This document shows positions 10,127 through 21,393 of a stretch of 64,000 nucleotides of DNA, one piece after another. A program made the translations under genes and the position numbers. The stretch's first letter is position 1; the number at the start of each line of letters is the position of its first letter. The stretch lies in contig JBBHKE010000030.1 in NCBI GenBank assembly GCA_037447655.1, positions 1 to 64,000 on the forward strand, in the 5' to 3' direction. The notes below the pieces were generated by a model, which saw only the letters and a program-made list of their open reading frames with translations, did not search any database and was not told the origin of the DNA. This DNA comes from Zygnema cylindricum. Taxonomy: Eukaryota; Streptophyta; Zygnematophyceae; Zygnematales; Zygnemataceae.

Positions 10127-11941
10127 AGTCGTATAGGCGACAGCGTAGTGTTTTACCGTATCGTCGTCGCTACCCTCCATTACCTCGGCGTAATCTACGA
10201 CGTCGGCCAAGAGTAGAAAGGGAAGAGGTACGAAGGGAAGGAGTGGCGAGAGAAAACCCCACAAGGGAAAGGCAATCGCCGAGGGGGGTAGAGAGGGAAA
10301 GACATGGCCCGGAAACCGTGATAGGAGTAAGGGGAACCGCGGAGGAATTAGCGAGAGAAAGGGAGGCGGCCACTTTGGTACAAATCGGTTGGGTGCCGGC
10401 GGAGGGGAGGGATCATGAAAGGGAGGTGAGAGAAGAGGTAGAGGTGGAAGGATTGACACCGGTTGGGGGAGGAAGGGAAGAGACAAATTTGGATGAGGTA
10501 GCAAATAAGGGGGTTTTATCGAAGGAGGGAAGGGAGGAAATGGTTGAATCGGTTGAGGTGAGGAGGGGGGAGGCGGTAGAAAGTGAGATGAATAGGGGAT
10601 AAAATATTACATTAGAGGAGGGTGGAAAGACGGTAATGGGTGTAGACGGAGGGGAGAAGGAGGCAACGGTAGAAGAGGGTGAGCGAAGTGAGGCACAAGA
10701 AAGGTAGAGAAAAATGTAAAAAAAGAAAAAGAAAATTAATACTTCTTGATGAGGGCCACGACGAGGAAAAAGGTGGGGGTTTTAGGGAAGAGAAGTTGTT
10801 GAGTGAGGAGAGGGAGGGGAAGACAGAATTGGGAGAGGAAAGAAAGGGAAAGGAGGCGACAGTTGAAGAGGGTGGGTCAAGTGAGGTTAGGGGAAGATTA
10901 GGTAGAAAAAGAAGGATAATAAAAAAAACTATAGGGTTTTGTGAGACTGTGGAGGAGGAAGGAGTAGGGGGAGAGGCGACGTTTGAGAAAGGTGGGGGGA
11001 TTGAAGCACGGAAAAAGATAGCTAGGAAGAAACATATAGCAAAGGGTAAGCGTAAAGTGAAAGATGACAATGACAAATTATACGTCCCCTCGTCTTCGGA
11101 TAGCGACGAGATCATCGAGGATGGTGAAGAACCGCCGGAAAACAAGCCTGAAACCCGAAATTTCGGAACCCACCGATATCGTGGTGTGGAAAAACGAAGA
11201 TAATCCCACCACCGAGGACGAACAAACCCCGGATAGTGAGGAAAAGCAACGTGAGGGGGAATTTGATGATGACGATGACGTGTTTGGGGCGCCTCCCACG
11301 CCGACTAGGGAGAGAGCCATTGTAATGGCTCCTCCGCATCCTCAACCTCTATACCCGGTTGAGCATCCCGATTGGTATTTTCCTCCTCCCACGGGAGGGG
11401 AGGAAATGGACAATTTCTTGCCTCGACCCGAACATTATATTCCGGCTGCCGAATGGCCGGAACATTGGAGGTATGGTGAACCCCGACCCCTAAACCCATA
11501 ATTGAATCCTTTTCCGCAAATTCTCGACATCCCCGCGATGTCACCGCAAATCCAACATGGATGTTTATCTCGCTTGAGGACCGAGGCTCGACCTTTGCCC
11601 ACATAAGGCAATTTGATCCGGCGGATCCTTGGATAACGTGGGTTGTTCGTAGGCAGGACGGTTTTCGGGTAAATGTCTCGGAGTTGCTACATCATCATCA
11701 TCCGTGGGATCCCCGGTTATACAACATCCTAAAATATTGTCGAGTAACTCCCGAGGTACTTGCTCTCCGAGATGCTCGTACGACCATATCGCAAAAATGT
11801 CGCAATGTCAAAGTGCCACGCTCTCGCCTTTGGGAAATACAAAGGGTTCCGCCACTGATTAGGCCACCTTCACCTCCGAGAGAAGAGGATTTGCCTTTAA
11901 TAATCGCGACACTCACTCAACAAGTAGCGGCTCAACAATAA
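10127..11941 (+). pseudogene. Unknown accessory protein, acidic/basic repeats plus conserved C-terminal domain (copy 1)
   Basis: I do not recognise this protein. Coding-like sequence runs through three frames (about 10127-10602, 10679-11203, 11064-11501) and ends in 11561-11941, so frameshifts or unseen introns interrupt it. The N-terminal half is Arg/Glu-rich, with repeated KGREE/GGRE-type segments and a highly charged KKRKRK region. The middle is very acidic (EFDDDDDVFG). The C-terminal 120 residues are less biased and are conserved in a second copy at 61.9-61.7 kb: shared features are EWPxxWR, a DV-x3-P-x-W motif, RVxVSxLL, HPWD and VTPEVxAL. After a stop at 11939 the frame continues with a coiled-coil-like QIRADREQLVRLTRALSKK. 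It sits between the two transposase parts, on the same strand. A DNA-binding or transposition-accessory role is possible, but no domain supports it. Confidence 0.55.
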
Positions 11942-12345
11942 CAAATAAGAGCGGATCGAGAGCAATTGGTGAGGCTCACACGGGCATTGTCGAAAAAAAA
12001 AAACGGTAATTGGTATGTATTTTTTACTAACACTTACTCCACTATATCACTTCCCATCTTTCACCCACTCACTTACTTGTTTAACATTTTTTTTGTCACT
12101 TGTGGTATGTTTGACATTGCGACCTCTTCAACTCGTCGCTGAATCAGCTACAACAATTTGTCGTCGTTGAGTCTTGAAATGGCTCTAGATAACTAAACCA
12201 GCAACGACCAACAATGGTCCTTGACTTTAGCGAAGACAGCACGTCGTCGCTGAACCAAATTTTATATGATATATATAATTTTTCTATATGAATTAGGACT
12301 GACATGTTTTTGTTTTTTTTTCCCTTTCTTTTTGTTGCAGAATAC
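11942..12345. other. Intron-like spacer before the transposase body
   Basis: Contains GTCGTCGCT motifs (12133-12160, 12225-12255) of the hairpin family, then a pyrimidine-rich tract ending TTTGTTGCAG at 12340-12345. This is a good 3' splice site for the exon that follows. Confidence 0.55.
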
Positions 12346-12819
12346 CAAAAAACAAGTCGGTGGTGGAAGGGTCGGGTTGCGACATTGAGAAACATACGGG
12401 CGACGACACATACTTTGTCGTCTGCGGGATTTGGACGAAAAAATGTGGTGGTGATAAAGGCACTGCCCGGTAGGGGGAGGAAGGAATTTCCATGGGTGAA
12501 AGCAGTGCACTCAAAATTGGTGGAAGAGTTTTACCGCTTCAAGAAAGCGGGTATGAAAATGTCGCAAACCATTGTAGGGACCATGGCAGTTCATATCATT
12601 AAACGTATGAATGAGGAGAATAGGAGACTATTCATCGACAAAAAGGGTAATGAGATAAAAATGAAAATGACAAAACGATGGACTCAACGGTTTTGCGAAA
12701 AACACAATATTGTGACGAGGGCTCAAAAAGGAAAGTTACAATTAAGCCCAGAGAAGGAGGAATACATCGAAAAAACAGTTGCATATCACATGGGCGAATT
12801 AAAAAGGAATTTTTATCGG
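12346..12819 (+). pseudogene. pogo/Tigger-like transposase, HTH (CENP-B-like) region
   Basis: An exon-like frame opens after a TTGCAG acceptor and continues to a GTAAGT donor (12819/12820). The product reads YQKTSRWWKGR, then GRGRKEFPWVKAVHSKLVEE, FKKAGMKMSQ, RWTQRFCEKHNIVTRAQKG and KLQLSPEKEEYI. The pattern of aromatic and basic residues is that of the paired helix-turn-helix DNA-binding region of DDE_1 (CENP-B/Tigger/Jerky) transposases, ending just before the catalytic core. After the donor the frame runs into stops. The catalytic part resumes after 13000, but the phase does not fit the simplest splice, so either an additional exon or an indel lies between. Probably dead. Confidence 0.72.
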
Positions 12820-13002
12820 GTAAGTTTTTTAAACATTTGTACAACTCATTGCTATATGCTGTAATATATGTTACATATATTTTTTATATTGTATTTTCTA
12901 GGGATATAAATGCAAATAAGCAAATAAAAGGAGTTTCCCCTACCATCATATTTTCTTGTGTTGTGTTTTTCTTACAATTTTATGTGTTATTGTCATTATA
13001 GG

Positions 13003-13434
13003 TCGCTACAACGAGGATCTAATTGAAAACATGGACGAGACCCACGTGATTGTAAATATGGAAAACAAAAAGAAAGTGGGTATTCGCGAGGATGAGGTGG
13101 TTAAATACGCGGATGTTGCCGGAGGTAAGGAGTCAATGACTTTGATGGTTCGACTCACCGGCGGAGTGAAATTGAATCTCCTATGCTAATCTTCGACAAC
13201 AAGCCTGTAATTACCCGATCAAGGGCATCCACGATGACATAGCGGGTGTTTCTCTTTCCCTATGAATCTTTTTCCTTGTAAATTTTGACGCTATTGTCTC
13301 ACTTATTCTCCCTTGTACTCCACACTCAAAATATTATATATGGAGTGATATGTTGTTTATATTGATTTCTCCCTATAGACTTGTCGCCCTCTCGCTCCCT
13401 CTCTCACTCAATATCTTTTCCCACTCTCTTCTGT
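13003..13434 (+). pseudogene. pogo/Tigger-like transposase, first catalytic Asp region
   Basis: The frame after the intron-like acceptor at about 13002 gives NEDLIENMDETHVIVNM. The Asp of DETH (codon 13034-13036) is the first residue of the DDE_1 catalytic triad. After LTGGVKLNLLC a stop occurs at 13187, but the neighbouring frames continue the family pattern (IFDNK, then CNYPIKGIHDDIAG), showing two indels. A GT-AG intron from about 13248 to 13434 (acceptor TTCTGTAG) would join DDIAG to VCYRTG, matching the family. These lesions make this copy non-functional. Confidence 0.72.
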
Positions 13435-14139
13435 AGGAGTTTGTTACCGTACGGGCCGAAGGGTTGGAACGACAAGACGGTCTTCCCACAATGGATCGCA
13501 GAACCGAAGTCATACCAAGGAGACCGCGATAGGCGTGAAAATATTATATTTGTGGACAATTGTGGCGGTCACAATATGTCCGGAGAATTAAACACCGCTT
13601 TACGCGCAAAGAGAGCAACACTCCATTTTTTTCCTCCGTGTGCAACGCATTTAGTGCAACCTGCCGATTCATTTGAAATTTCTAAAATCAAAGAGGTGTG
13701 GTCAAGAAAATGGGAAGATTGAAAGATGAAGGGGGTAGAGAGCCACAAGTGGTCCTTACCTAAGGGCCAAAAATGGTCTGGTAAGTTAGTTGGACCGGGG
13801 AAAGCCTTTTTCTTAAAGTTGGCAATCGATTCGATACGAGAGGTGGACGAAATGAAGGACAAAAATGGCATGGGATATGCACGTAAGGCGATAATCCAAT
13901 GTGGATTGTCATTAAAAGATGGCAAATGGGAGGAGAGCATGCTTACGCAAGAGTTGCAAGTCATAATTATGAAATGGCGAAATCATTTCAACTGGAACGA
14001 GGTGCCACCTCTTTCGGTTCCTACACGGGATCTACTCCAACTCCTTCGAGAGGCCAACATTCAAGAGGATGAAGCCAGTCATGACGAAGACTTAGAGGAA
14101 AATAGTGATTATGAGGCACTTTTTAGAGAGGTGGTTTAA
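13435..14139 (+). pseudogene. pogo/Tigger-like transposase, catalytic core and C-terminus
   Basis: The frame begins with YGPKGWNDKTVFPQWI. The second catalytic Asp is in IFVDNCGGHN (codon 13555-13557) and the third in LVQPADSFEISKIKEVW (codon 13666-13668), separated by 36 residues as in DDE_1 pogo-type enzymes. A one-base shift just before GPKGW and an in-frame TGA at 13720-13722 break the frame. The rest (13726-14139) is a C-terminal region ending in an acidic tail (EDEASHDEDLEENSDYEA). Cut-and-paste transposition into TA targets is the family activity; this copy cannot make a full enzyme. Confidence 0.8.
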
Positions 14140-14424
14140 TTAGGAGTGGCGGTAAAATAGATAATGGGCCGTTTGCATAACTTTTTACTAATAGTGTGTT
14201 ATTTTTTTTGTTTTTTTTAGTTTTTTATTAATAGGTTAATACATTTTTTTTTTTATTGCAGTATGCACTATACATTGTATTTCTTTCTTTGACATTGAAT
14301 GTTATATATCCCTCTTTCATTTTCAGTTTTCATATTGTTTACGATACCTGAATGGCCCAAAATGTGGATGAAATGTATTTGTAGTGAATGTGTAAATTCG
14401 TATCTATGTTTGGAGTATCATGCT

Positions 14425-15085
14425 CCCATTTAGCGACGACACATTGTGGTCGCCTATTGGCCGAATGTGAAACAAACCATTCAGCGACGACACAGCATCG
14501 TCGCTGGATGGTAGATATTATCGTATGACATATAGACAACAACGATAAGATAGACAATGATATCAAATAGCGAGAAAATGTGATGGAAAGGATCATAAAT
14601 ATATAAAATTAATGGGATAGAGACAAATAGGAAAATGGAGAATGAAAAATAAAAAATGTGAAACATGAAAACACAAGTCGGATAATATGAGGGCAAATGG
14701 TCGGTTATTATGGTTAAGTTCAAAAGTAAACGTAGATGTAAATTAGGGGACAAATAATAATGTGATGGAGAAATGGATCTCGACATCTTGTGTTGACACA
14801 ATGTCGGTGCTGAATGGTGAAAAAGTGAAACATGGCGTTGAGCAACGAGACGTTCTCGTCGCTGACTGGCAGGAAATAACACAGACCATCTAACGACGAG
14901 ACAGTCTCGTCGCTAATTACCTCTAGGGAGACTGATAGACAGTAAAAAGAGAGAACGACATCTTCTGTTAACAGAATGGTGAAAAAGTCAAACATACCAT
15001 TGAGCGACGAGATGATCTCTTCGTTGACTGACAAGAAAGCAACACATACCATCCAGCGACGAGACAGTCTCGTTGCTAATTAACT
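14425..15085. repeat. Paired GCGACGA hairpin repeats
   Basis: Short inverted repeats of consensus AGCGACGAGAC-N-GTCTCGTCGCT occur in pairs about 52 bases apart: 14431-14455 with 14482-14508, 14838-14865 with 14890-14917, and 14999-15027 with 15052-15080. A weaker hairpin lies at about 14779-14813. The linkers are also similar (GTGAAACATACCATT type). They lie just 3' of the transposase and probably are subterminal repeats. Confidence 0.8.
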
Positions 15086-15719
15086 CTAGGGAGACAGATA
15101 GACATTAAAAAGAGAGAATTACAAAGATAAAATATATAATAAAATGAAAAAAAGATGACAACTGTAAATAAAAATAGTGAGAGAGAACAATCAGACGTTT
15201 GTCAACCAAAATAGTTATGGGTGTTCACAAACTCCATGGCATGTATCGTTTATCATTTACAAAACATAGAGCAATAAAATCATAGCACCCATCATTGCAA
15301 CAAGGTGAAAATGATTTACATTTTTTTAAAATATTAAAAAAATACACTTGGATATAAATTCAATCATTTTTCCCTAAGAATGACAATGAGGTACACCGTA
15401 AAAAAACTATAATATGTACTACCCAATTTGTCTTTTTCAAATAAAAATAAAATATAAGTCTACATTAACAAAATGTACATCGCACCTGAGAAGTATCCTG
15501 TGTAAACTTTAGTAATATAATAATATTTTACAAGCCATATACAAATTGTTTTGAAGTTCTAATATTAAATGCAATAAAGAAGAGTCGATGACATGTCCAC
15601 GATCCATGCATTTTTTCCTTCATTGCAAACAGTTGCCTCAATGAAATTTTGAGCCTACAACTAAGAAAAAAATACAACAACGGAATTAGTTTAAAAATAA
15701 TGTCAAAACGTGTATTTGT
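15086..15719. other. AT-rich non-coding DNA
   Basis: No gene recognised. AT-rich sequence follows the hairpin cluster and precedes the polypurine tract. Confidence 0.4.
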
Positions 15720-16535
15720 AATCGTGAAGCTCATGGGGGAGGGAGAGAGGAAATGGGAGGAAAAGTGAAAGCGCAAGGGAGAGGGAGAGGGGGAGGGAGG
15801 TAGTGCGGCAGCTGAAAAGAATGAGAGGGAGAGGGAGAGGAAAGGGGAATGTGGGTGGGAAAGATATTTGCAAATCAAGCGATGGGGAGAGGGAATGAAG
15901 AGAGAGAGAGGAAAGTAATGTGGAATATGGAAAATGAAATGGAAAGCGAGAGGGTGTGAGAGAGAGTAGATAACGGAGTGGGAAGAGAAAGGTAGAGATA
16001 ACGTCAGATTGAGGGAAAAGGAGAGGGAATGAAAGAGGGGGAGTGGGAAAAAGGAAAAAATCGACAGGATAGGTAGAAGAGGAAGGAAAAATAAACATGT
16101 CATTCATCGACGACCATTTACTGTCGCTAAATGAAAATATAGTAATACATTCCATTCAGCAACGATAAAACCTCGTCGCTGATTACCTTAAGGGAGAGAA
16201 AAACACACAATATAAAAATGAGGGATTGAATGACCCTAAAAAACATAATAACATGAAGATAGAGTGACAAAATAAATAGAGAGAGAGAGAGAGAGATGGC
16301 GACAAATCGGGAGGGTGGAAGATGGAGAGGAGAGGATTGAGGTAGTGCGGAAAATCTAGAGGGTGAGAAGGAGAGTGAAAGGGAGATGTAGAGAGAGGGA
16401 GAAAGAGAGGGAAAAAGAGTTTGTGAGAGAGAGAGAGAAGGGAGAGAAAGAGACAGGGAAAGAGAGTGGGAATGGAGATAGATTGGAAGTATGAGAGAGA
16501 GGTAGAGAGAGATGGCATAAAGGTGAGAGAGCACA
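15720..16535. repeat. Polypurine (GGGAGA/GAGAGA) tracts with an embedded hairpin pair
   Basis: Two purine-rich blocks (15728-16085 and 16270-16530) of imperfect GAGAGG repeats surround another hairpin pair at 16104-16132 and 16155-16185 (about 50 bases apart, as in the 14.4-15.1 kb cluster). Long open frames on the minus strand here are low-complexity artefacts. Confidence 0.75.
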
Positions 16536-17884
16536 TTTTGGAAACCCTCAATAGGTCAGCATGGATAGATTCGAGAGAAAAGGGAGCGTGAAAGAGGGGC
16601 GGTAGCAATGGAAAGGTAAATGGAGTGACGCGCCATATGCAGAGGGAGAATGAGCCGCCACATGCGACCTCGAATCCATGGAAATGAAATGAAGGTGGCG
16701 ACGGTATTTTCGCCTGCTTTTTCATGAAACGAATGAGATCTGTTCGTTTGCCAAAATGACGACGCAGCGTCAGATCCCTAAAAAAACAAAAAATAAATGG
16801 ATGGACGAGATAAGTTGAATAAAGGATCCATTTTTCTGTGGATTGTCCGCATTTGGCGTTAACCCGTCCCAAATATCATCAACGTCAAATGTTGTATTTT
16901 TATTCTATTTATTTTAATTCATTCACAGTAATTTGTTGTCCATTATCACTTCGACGCCTTATTAACGTATACATTAATTATAATTGGGAGTGAAATGATA
17001 TATTAACAGCATATTATAATAAACATTTACGATATATTCGTTCGTTGCACCAAAATAGAGTACATATTGACGCTAATTATACAAAATACATGTTATAGTG
17101 TTTATGTAAACTGAACATGAAAAGTTCACAAAAAGTAAGAGTACGCAGTTTCAAGACGGTTTACGTGGACGTGTAAAAAAAAACAGTTCACTTCTTTAAC
17201 TGTATAATCATGACTTCCCACTAGAGAACATATTTGACGTTCACACTGTAAAACAAGCGATTATAGGAGATCGTGTGCGAACGAGGTTTTTGGCGACCAG
17301 ATTGAACCCATTTTTTTAGCGCACGTTCATATGCATGCGGGTATAATTTATAATTTATTTTTTATAATTTCATGTAAAAAGGTACATATATGTACGTTTT
17401 GGGATCCACTGGAAACCTGCCACGTGTCAATCCGTCGGCTTTTTTGGCAAAAGCCGCCAAAAAAGCCATTCCGCGATGCCGGCGCTCACGCTGACCGTCC
17501 GCTCGTATTTTCTCATTGAATGTCGTCCGTTCGATTCCGGCGGCGCGCATAATGTTATTTTGCATCTGTTGTACTTTGTGTACGCCGTCTTTTTACTGTT
17601 CCATGATAATCAGTTTATCAGTACAATTTCGTACGTTCCCGTAAAATTGATGTTCAGTTAACCGCCCAAAAAGTACTACAAAGTGCAACGTATTTTTTCG
17701 TCAAATTCCGTACATTTCCCGTAAACAACCGTACATTTCTCGTAAATTTACCATTCAGTTTACCGGACAGAAAGCACTCCGGACAGAAAGTACAGAAAGT
17801 ACAAATATATCGGGACCGCTGACCGTTCGATAACCGATAACTATCGGTATCGGGGTTATCGCGATAAGTTTTTTACCGATACAC
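16536..17884. other. Intergenic DNA, no gene recognised
   Basis: No supported gene. Near 17815-17893 the sequence ACCGATACACAACACTA resembles a worn hAT right end (compare CGATACCCAACACTA at 7273). GTACG-rich motifs are common at 17560-17800. Confidence 0.4.
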
Positions 17885-18376
17885 AACACTAATAATTAGT
17901 ACTACTGCAGTTAGTAGTTTGTATAATCAGTATTAGTACAGTTATTAGTTTGTATAATTAGTATTAACACAGTTAATAGTCTATATAATTAGTGTTAGTA
18001 CAGTTATAAATACTGTTTAATTAAAATTAACACAGTTATTAGTGTGTATAATTAGTGTTAGTACGGTTATAAGTCCATATAATTAGTGTTAGTGCAGTTA
18101 CTAGCACTGTATAATTAGTATTAGGACAGTTTTTAGTAATGTATAATTAGTATCAGGACAATTACTATATAATCAGAATTTTTACATATAATTGTCTATA
18201 TCATTAATACTAACTCAATTTTTGGTCTGTATAATTAGTATTTGTACAGTTTTTGGTCTGTATAATTAGTATTTGTACAGTTGTTAGGTTGTATAATTAA
18301 TATTAGTACAGTTTTTAGTATGTATAAATAGTGTTAGCGCAGTTTTTAATTTGTAAAATCAGTAATAGTACAGTAA
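17885..18376. repeat. 31-bp AT-rich minisatellite, about 16 units
   Basis: Tandem units of 31 bp with consensus TATAATTAGTATTAGTACAG followed by TTTTTAGTCTG. The spacing is very regular near 18230-18300, where neighbouring units are nearly identical, and units diverge toward both edges. No unique spacers are present, so it is a minisatellite. Confidence 0.9.
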
Positions 18377-19190
18377 TGCCGGGGAAATAACTAGTCTGGA
18401 CCATATTTAAACCTTTTTAGAATCACAGTTGACATATGTATCCTTGTCATCTGATTCCAAGGCCATCTAAGTTTAGTAAAGATAAATATTTTCTTCTTTA
18501 TGGACGTACTAATTTTGTAAATCTTCGCAATTTTTTTTTGGTAAAAGTAATATTGCCAAAATCAAACAAAATCATCATCTCAAAAGGGCTATAGGGGGAC
18601 AACCAATAAGAAGCGTGAAGCCAGACTGGTGTAAAGAGTAATTAGACAATGTTGAATAGAAACCACATCATATATATATAATATATATACATATATAGAT
18701 ATATATATTTATATATATAAAACTGCAAATGGAAATGCAATGTGACAAGATTCGTGCTTTCCTAAATTGTGCATCTAAAGATGTTCACGCAATATACATT
18801 TTTGCTTTTAAATACACATGTTTAAAATGAACATAATTTGTAGCAGTCAATGACACAGTTTTGTCTTTCGACATTTCTTTCCGTGGTTCCCCCTAATTAT
18901 AATAACAATTATAAGAATAGATGTAAGCTTATTTTTTTATAAACTATTTAGGGTGTTTTTTTTTTTTCTTCACAGTTTGTCGAATTCAATTTTTATTCAC
19001 CTTTTTTCTCTTTTTTTGAGTCTACATATTTATGCTTGAAAATAAACACAAAGAGATCTCGAGTGAGCTATTACATACATAACTTGGACAAGTGTTATGG
19101 TCTTTAGGGGGGCGTTTAAACATAGATGTTAATTGTACTTGTATGGTTTACTACTAGTAGGTCCCCACAGGGCCAAACAGTTTGAAACGG
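18377..19190. other. Non-coding DNA with an AT microsatellite
   Basis: An (AT)n-rich block lies at 18671-18722. The rest shows long T and A runs and no gene. Confidence 0.5.
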
Positions 19191-19651
19191 TATGAAACTC
19201 TGTCCTTTTTTTGTGTGTCATTTTTATTTTCTCTTCTTACCACATCTAATTGGTGAAACAAAAACCGCATCGCTTCCCCCCCTCTCCACAAAATCCTTCC
19301 ATAGGGCAGAGGCCTCCGAAACTTTCCGGGAGGGAAGGGAGAGAGAGAGGAAAAATGGAGAAGGAAAGAAATAAGGAGAGGAAAAAGACAAGATGGAGAG
19401 GGAGAAAGAAAGGAAAAGAGAGAGGAAAAAAGCAAAGGGAAAGGAAAACCACAGTAATCCTATTTGTTATGTAAGTTTTACTAAGTATTACCTGCGAACC
19501 GAGATAGACAGAGACCGCCAGGACTTAGAGAAATAATGGAAAAAATGGAGCTTAACTACTGACCACGAGTAGTATGGAAAAGGAAGATTCCTTTAAGGAA
19601 TCGAAAGTAAAATAAGCATCTAAGTAAAATCTGGGATCCAAAAACGCCAGG

Positions 19652-19793
19652 CATAAACTGACATGAGTGATTATTTTTTAGAGAGAGAGGGAGAGAGAGA
19701 CAGAGAGAGAGGGAGAGAGAGACATAAACTGACATGAGTGATTATTTTTTAGAGAGAGAGGGAGAGAGAGATAGAGAGAGAGGGAGAGAGAGA
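19652..19793. repeat. 71-bp tandem duplication with GA-rich tail
   Basis: The segment CATAAACTGACATGAGTGAT plus the following GAGAGG repeats occurs twice head to tail, starting at 19652 and 19723, with a single C/T difference noticed in the GA part. A separate GA-rich tract lies at 19325-19445. Confidence 0.9.
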
Positions 19794-20257
19794 CAAACAG
19801 GGAGAGAGAGATTTGCTTTGCTGTAAAATAAGAGCGGAGCAGTACCAGCGGAGAGTGGGAAAAATGTGACTTTTTTTTTCTATCGGTGTTTTTTTTTTTT
19901 TTTTACAGTACATGTTCTCTTATGTGATTGGTCCTTTAGTTTGTTCATAAGTTTGCGAAGGGAAAAAATTCCTGTTCGGTTCACGTCCGTGCGCTTCGTT
20001 TCGAAATTCTTCAAAAACGAAAAAGTGCATTCCGAACATGATGTCCGATGGCGGGCGGCAGTTGCAGTCTGGTTTTCGCAGCTGTCGAGTTTTGATGCAT
20101 AGAACTGCATCTTTTGTCCGCCGCTACGCTCCAAAACGGTCGAAACCGACCGTCCTAACCGTCACCGCCGCGTTTTTTGTCATTTTATGAAATTTGGCGT
20201 ACGGATCCCAAAATTTATGACATCGTTTTCCCATTTTTCCAAATGTGAACCACGCAA
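19794..20257. other. Spacer, no gene recognised
   Basis: Contains two T-rich runs near 19868-19905 and otherwise unique sequence. Near 20240 GTGAACCACGCAA precedes the inverted-repeat element. Confidence 0.4.
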
Positions 20258-20336
20258 CTGCTTTGGTTGCGCACAGTCACTTACGTCATTTTGTCAAAAA
20301 TTGTACGTTTGAAGTATCTCACTGTACGGACAAGCA

Positions 20337-20466
20337 ATTTTTGCGATATATATCGCGATAATTTATGTTGGTCCCGGTACGATATATCGAGGAATCTGTT
20401 CGATCGATATTCGATATATCGAATATCGAAACTATCGCGATATGAAACTACCCGATACCCAACACT
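20337..20466. mobile_element. hAT element fragment (right end)
   Basis: About 130 bases ending CGATACCCAACACTA are close to the inverse of the left 130 bases of the 6477-7273 hAT element, including the CGATATATCG palindromes and a GTTGGTCCCGGTACGATA segment. The other end is missing. Confidence 0.8.
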
Positions 20467-20620
20467 AAAAATTAGCAATTCACACGGCCGACGAACGTTT
20501 ACGGTAACAAAACTGCGGTAGCCACACATAAATAAAAGTGTTGCAGAGAGTCACTTTTTTTCGTTACGTGAGCTCCACGGTGAGAGCAATTAAACGCAAA
20601 ATTGAAATTTAATCGTCTAA

Positions 20621-21393
20621 GGGTGCGTCTCCATGTACTTGAAACTTAGATAAAAAAACTTTGTTTTTTAGCGCAGATCCGACGAACCCGGATTTCGGGT
20701 GTCCCTATGTGTAACAACGACATAGTTACTTAAGCGTGTGACGATTGTATACGCTGACAATACCCGTGACGGCTGTCAACATCTACAATCTGTGATGATG
20801 CAAGCTATTTTTTGTATCAAGTTGTGACGTCGCATGAGTTTTCGTGTCATTGTAGACGTACCGCCATCCAGCCTGAGCCGTTTCACGGTTGAGGAAGATG
20901 CACTTTGCCTTTGCGTCTCCTGGTCGCGCGACTTGAAATGGCATCGGATCTTGAGACCCCTGGCGAAATAAAACCTGTACCAGGCACAAACGAACAAAAC
21001 TAAACAAATTGTGTACTTTGCTTTGTCGTACGTGAACGCAAACGGACAAAACATAGCGGATCGTGCACTTTTCGTCGTCGCTTGAATTCTTTTGAAATTT
21101 CCTGGAAATTTCTTACACGTGCGACTACATGTTTTTATTTGTTTTTCAAAAAATCTTTGTTTTAAAACACATCTTCCCTGTGTTTTAAAGAAAAGTTTGA
21201 AGATGACGTTTTTTGGCGTGGCCGTGGGTCGAAGAACACAAAACGACAATATGTAGTACATCTTAAATTCGATGATGACGCAAAATGTACTTCTCATTTT
21301 TTTTTGTACAGTTGAAACTTACGCGGTACGACTCTAAGTTTTACAGTAAAACGACAGAAAAAAACCCTTACTTAGGCATATGGAGACGCACCC
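20621..21393. mobile_element. PIF/Harbinger-like MITE (773 bp) with TAA target duplication
   Basis: Starts GGGTGCGTCTCCATGTAC and ends TATGGAGACGCACCC. The terminal inverted repeats are flanked on both sides by TAA (20618-20620 and 21394-21396). G-rich termini with a 3-bp TAA/TTA target duplication are typical of PIF/Harbinger elements. The 173-codon minus-strand frame inside has no recognisable domain and is probably not a gene. Confidence 0.8.

Larger units (their letters stand above)
8873..16190 (+). mobile_element. Decayed pogo/Tigger-like DNA transposon with accessory ORF
   Basis: This interval joins, on one strand, an N-terminal transposase part (8873-9283), an unknown ORF (10127-11941), a DDE_1 transposase body (12346-14139) and hairpin motifs of the GCGACGA type at both ends (from about 9430 and up to 16185). 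The repeated motif at both ends suggests subterminal transposase-binding repeats. Terminal inverted repeats and a target duplication were not found, so the limits are approximate. Confidence 0.5.

Noticed and set aside
15528-16872. Long minus-strand open frames rich in Ser, Leu, Pro
   Set aside because: They are produced by the GA/CT-rich simple sequence, have no domain, and overlap the hairpin repeats.
17885-18376. Regular array that could be taken for a CRISPR array
   Set aside because: The units abut without unique spacers, and the context is an intron-bearing nuclear genome. It is a minisatellite.
20776-21297. 173-codon minus-strand frame as a Harbinger gene
   Set aside because: No transposase or Myb-like motif, and it lies within a 773-bp element too short for an autonomous Harbinger.
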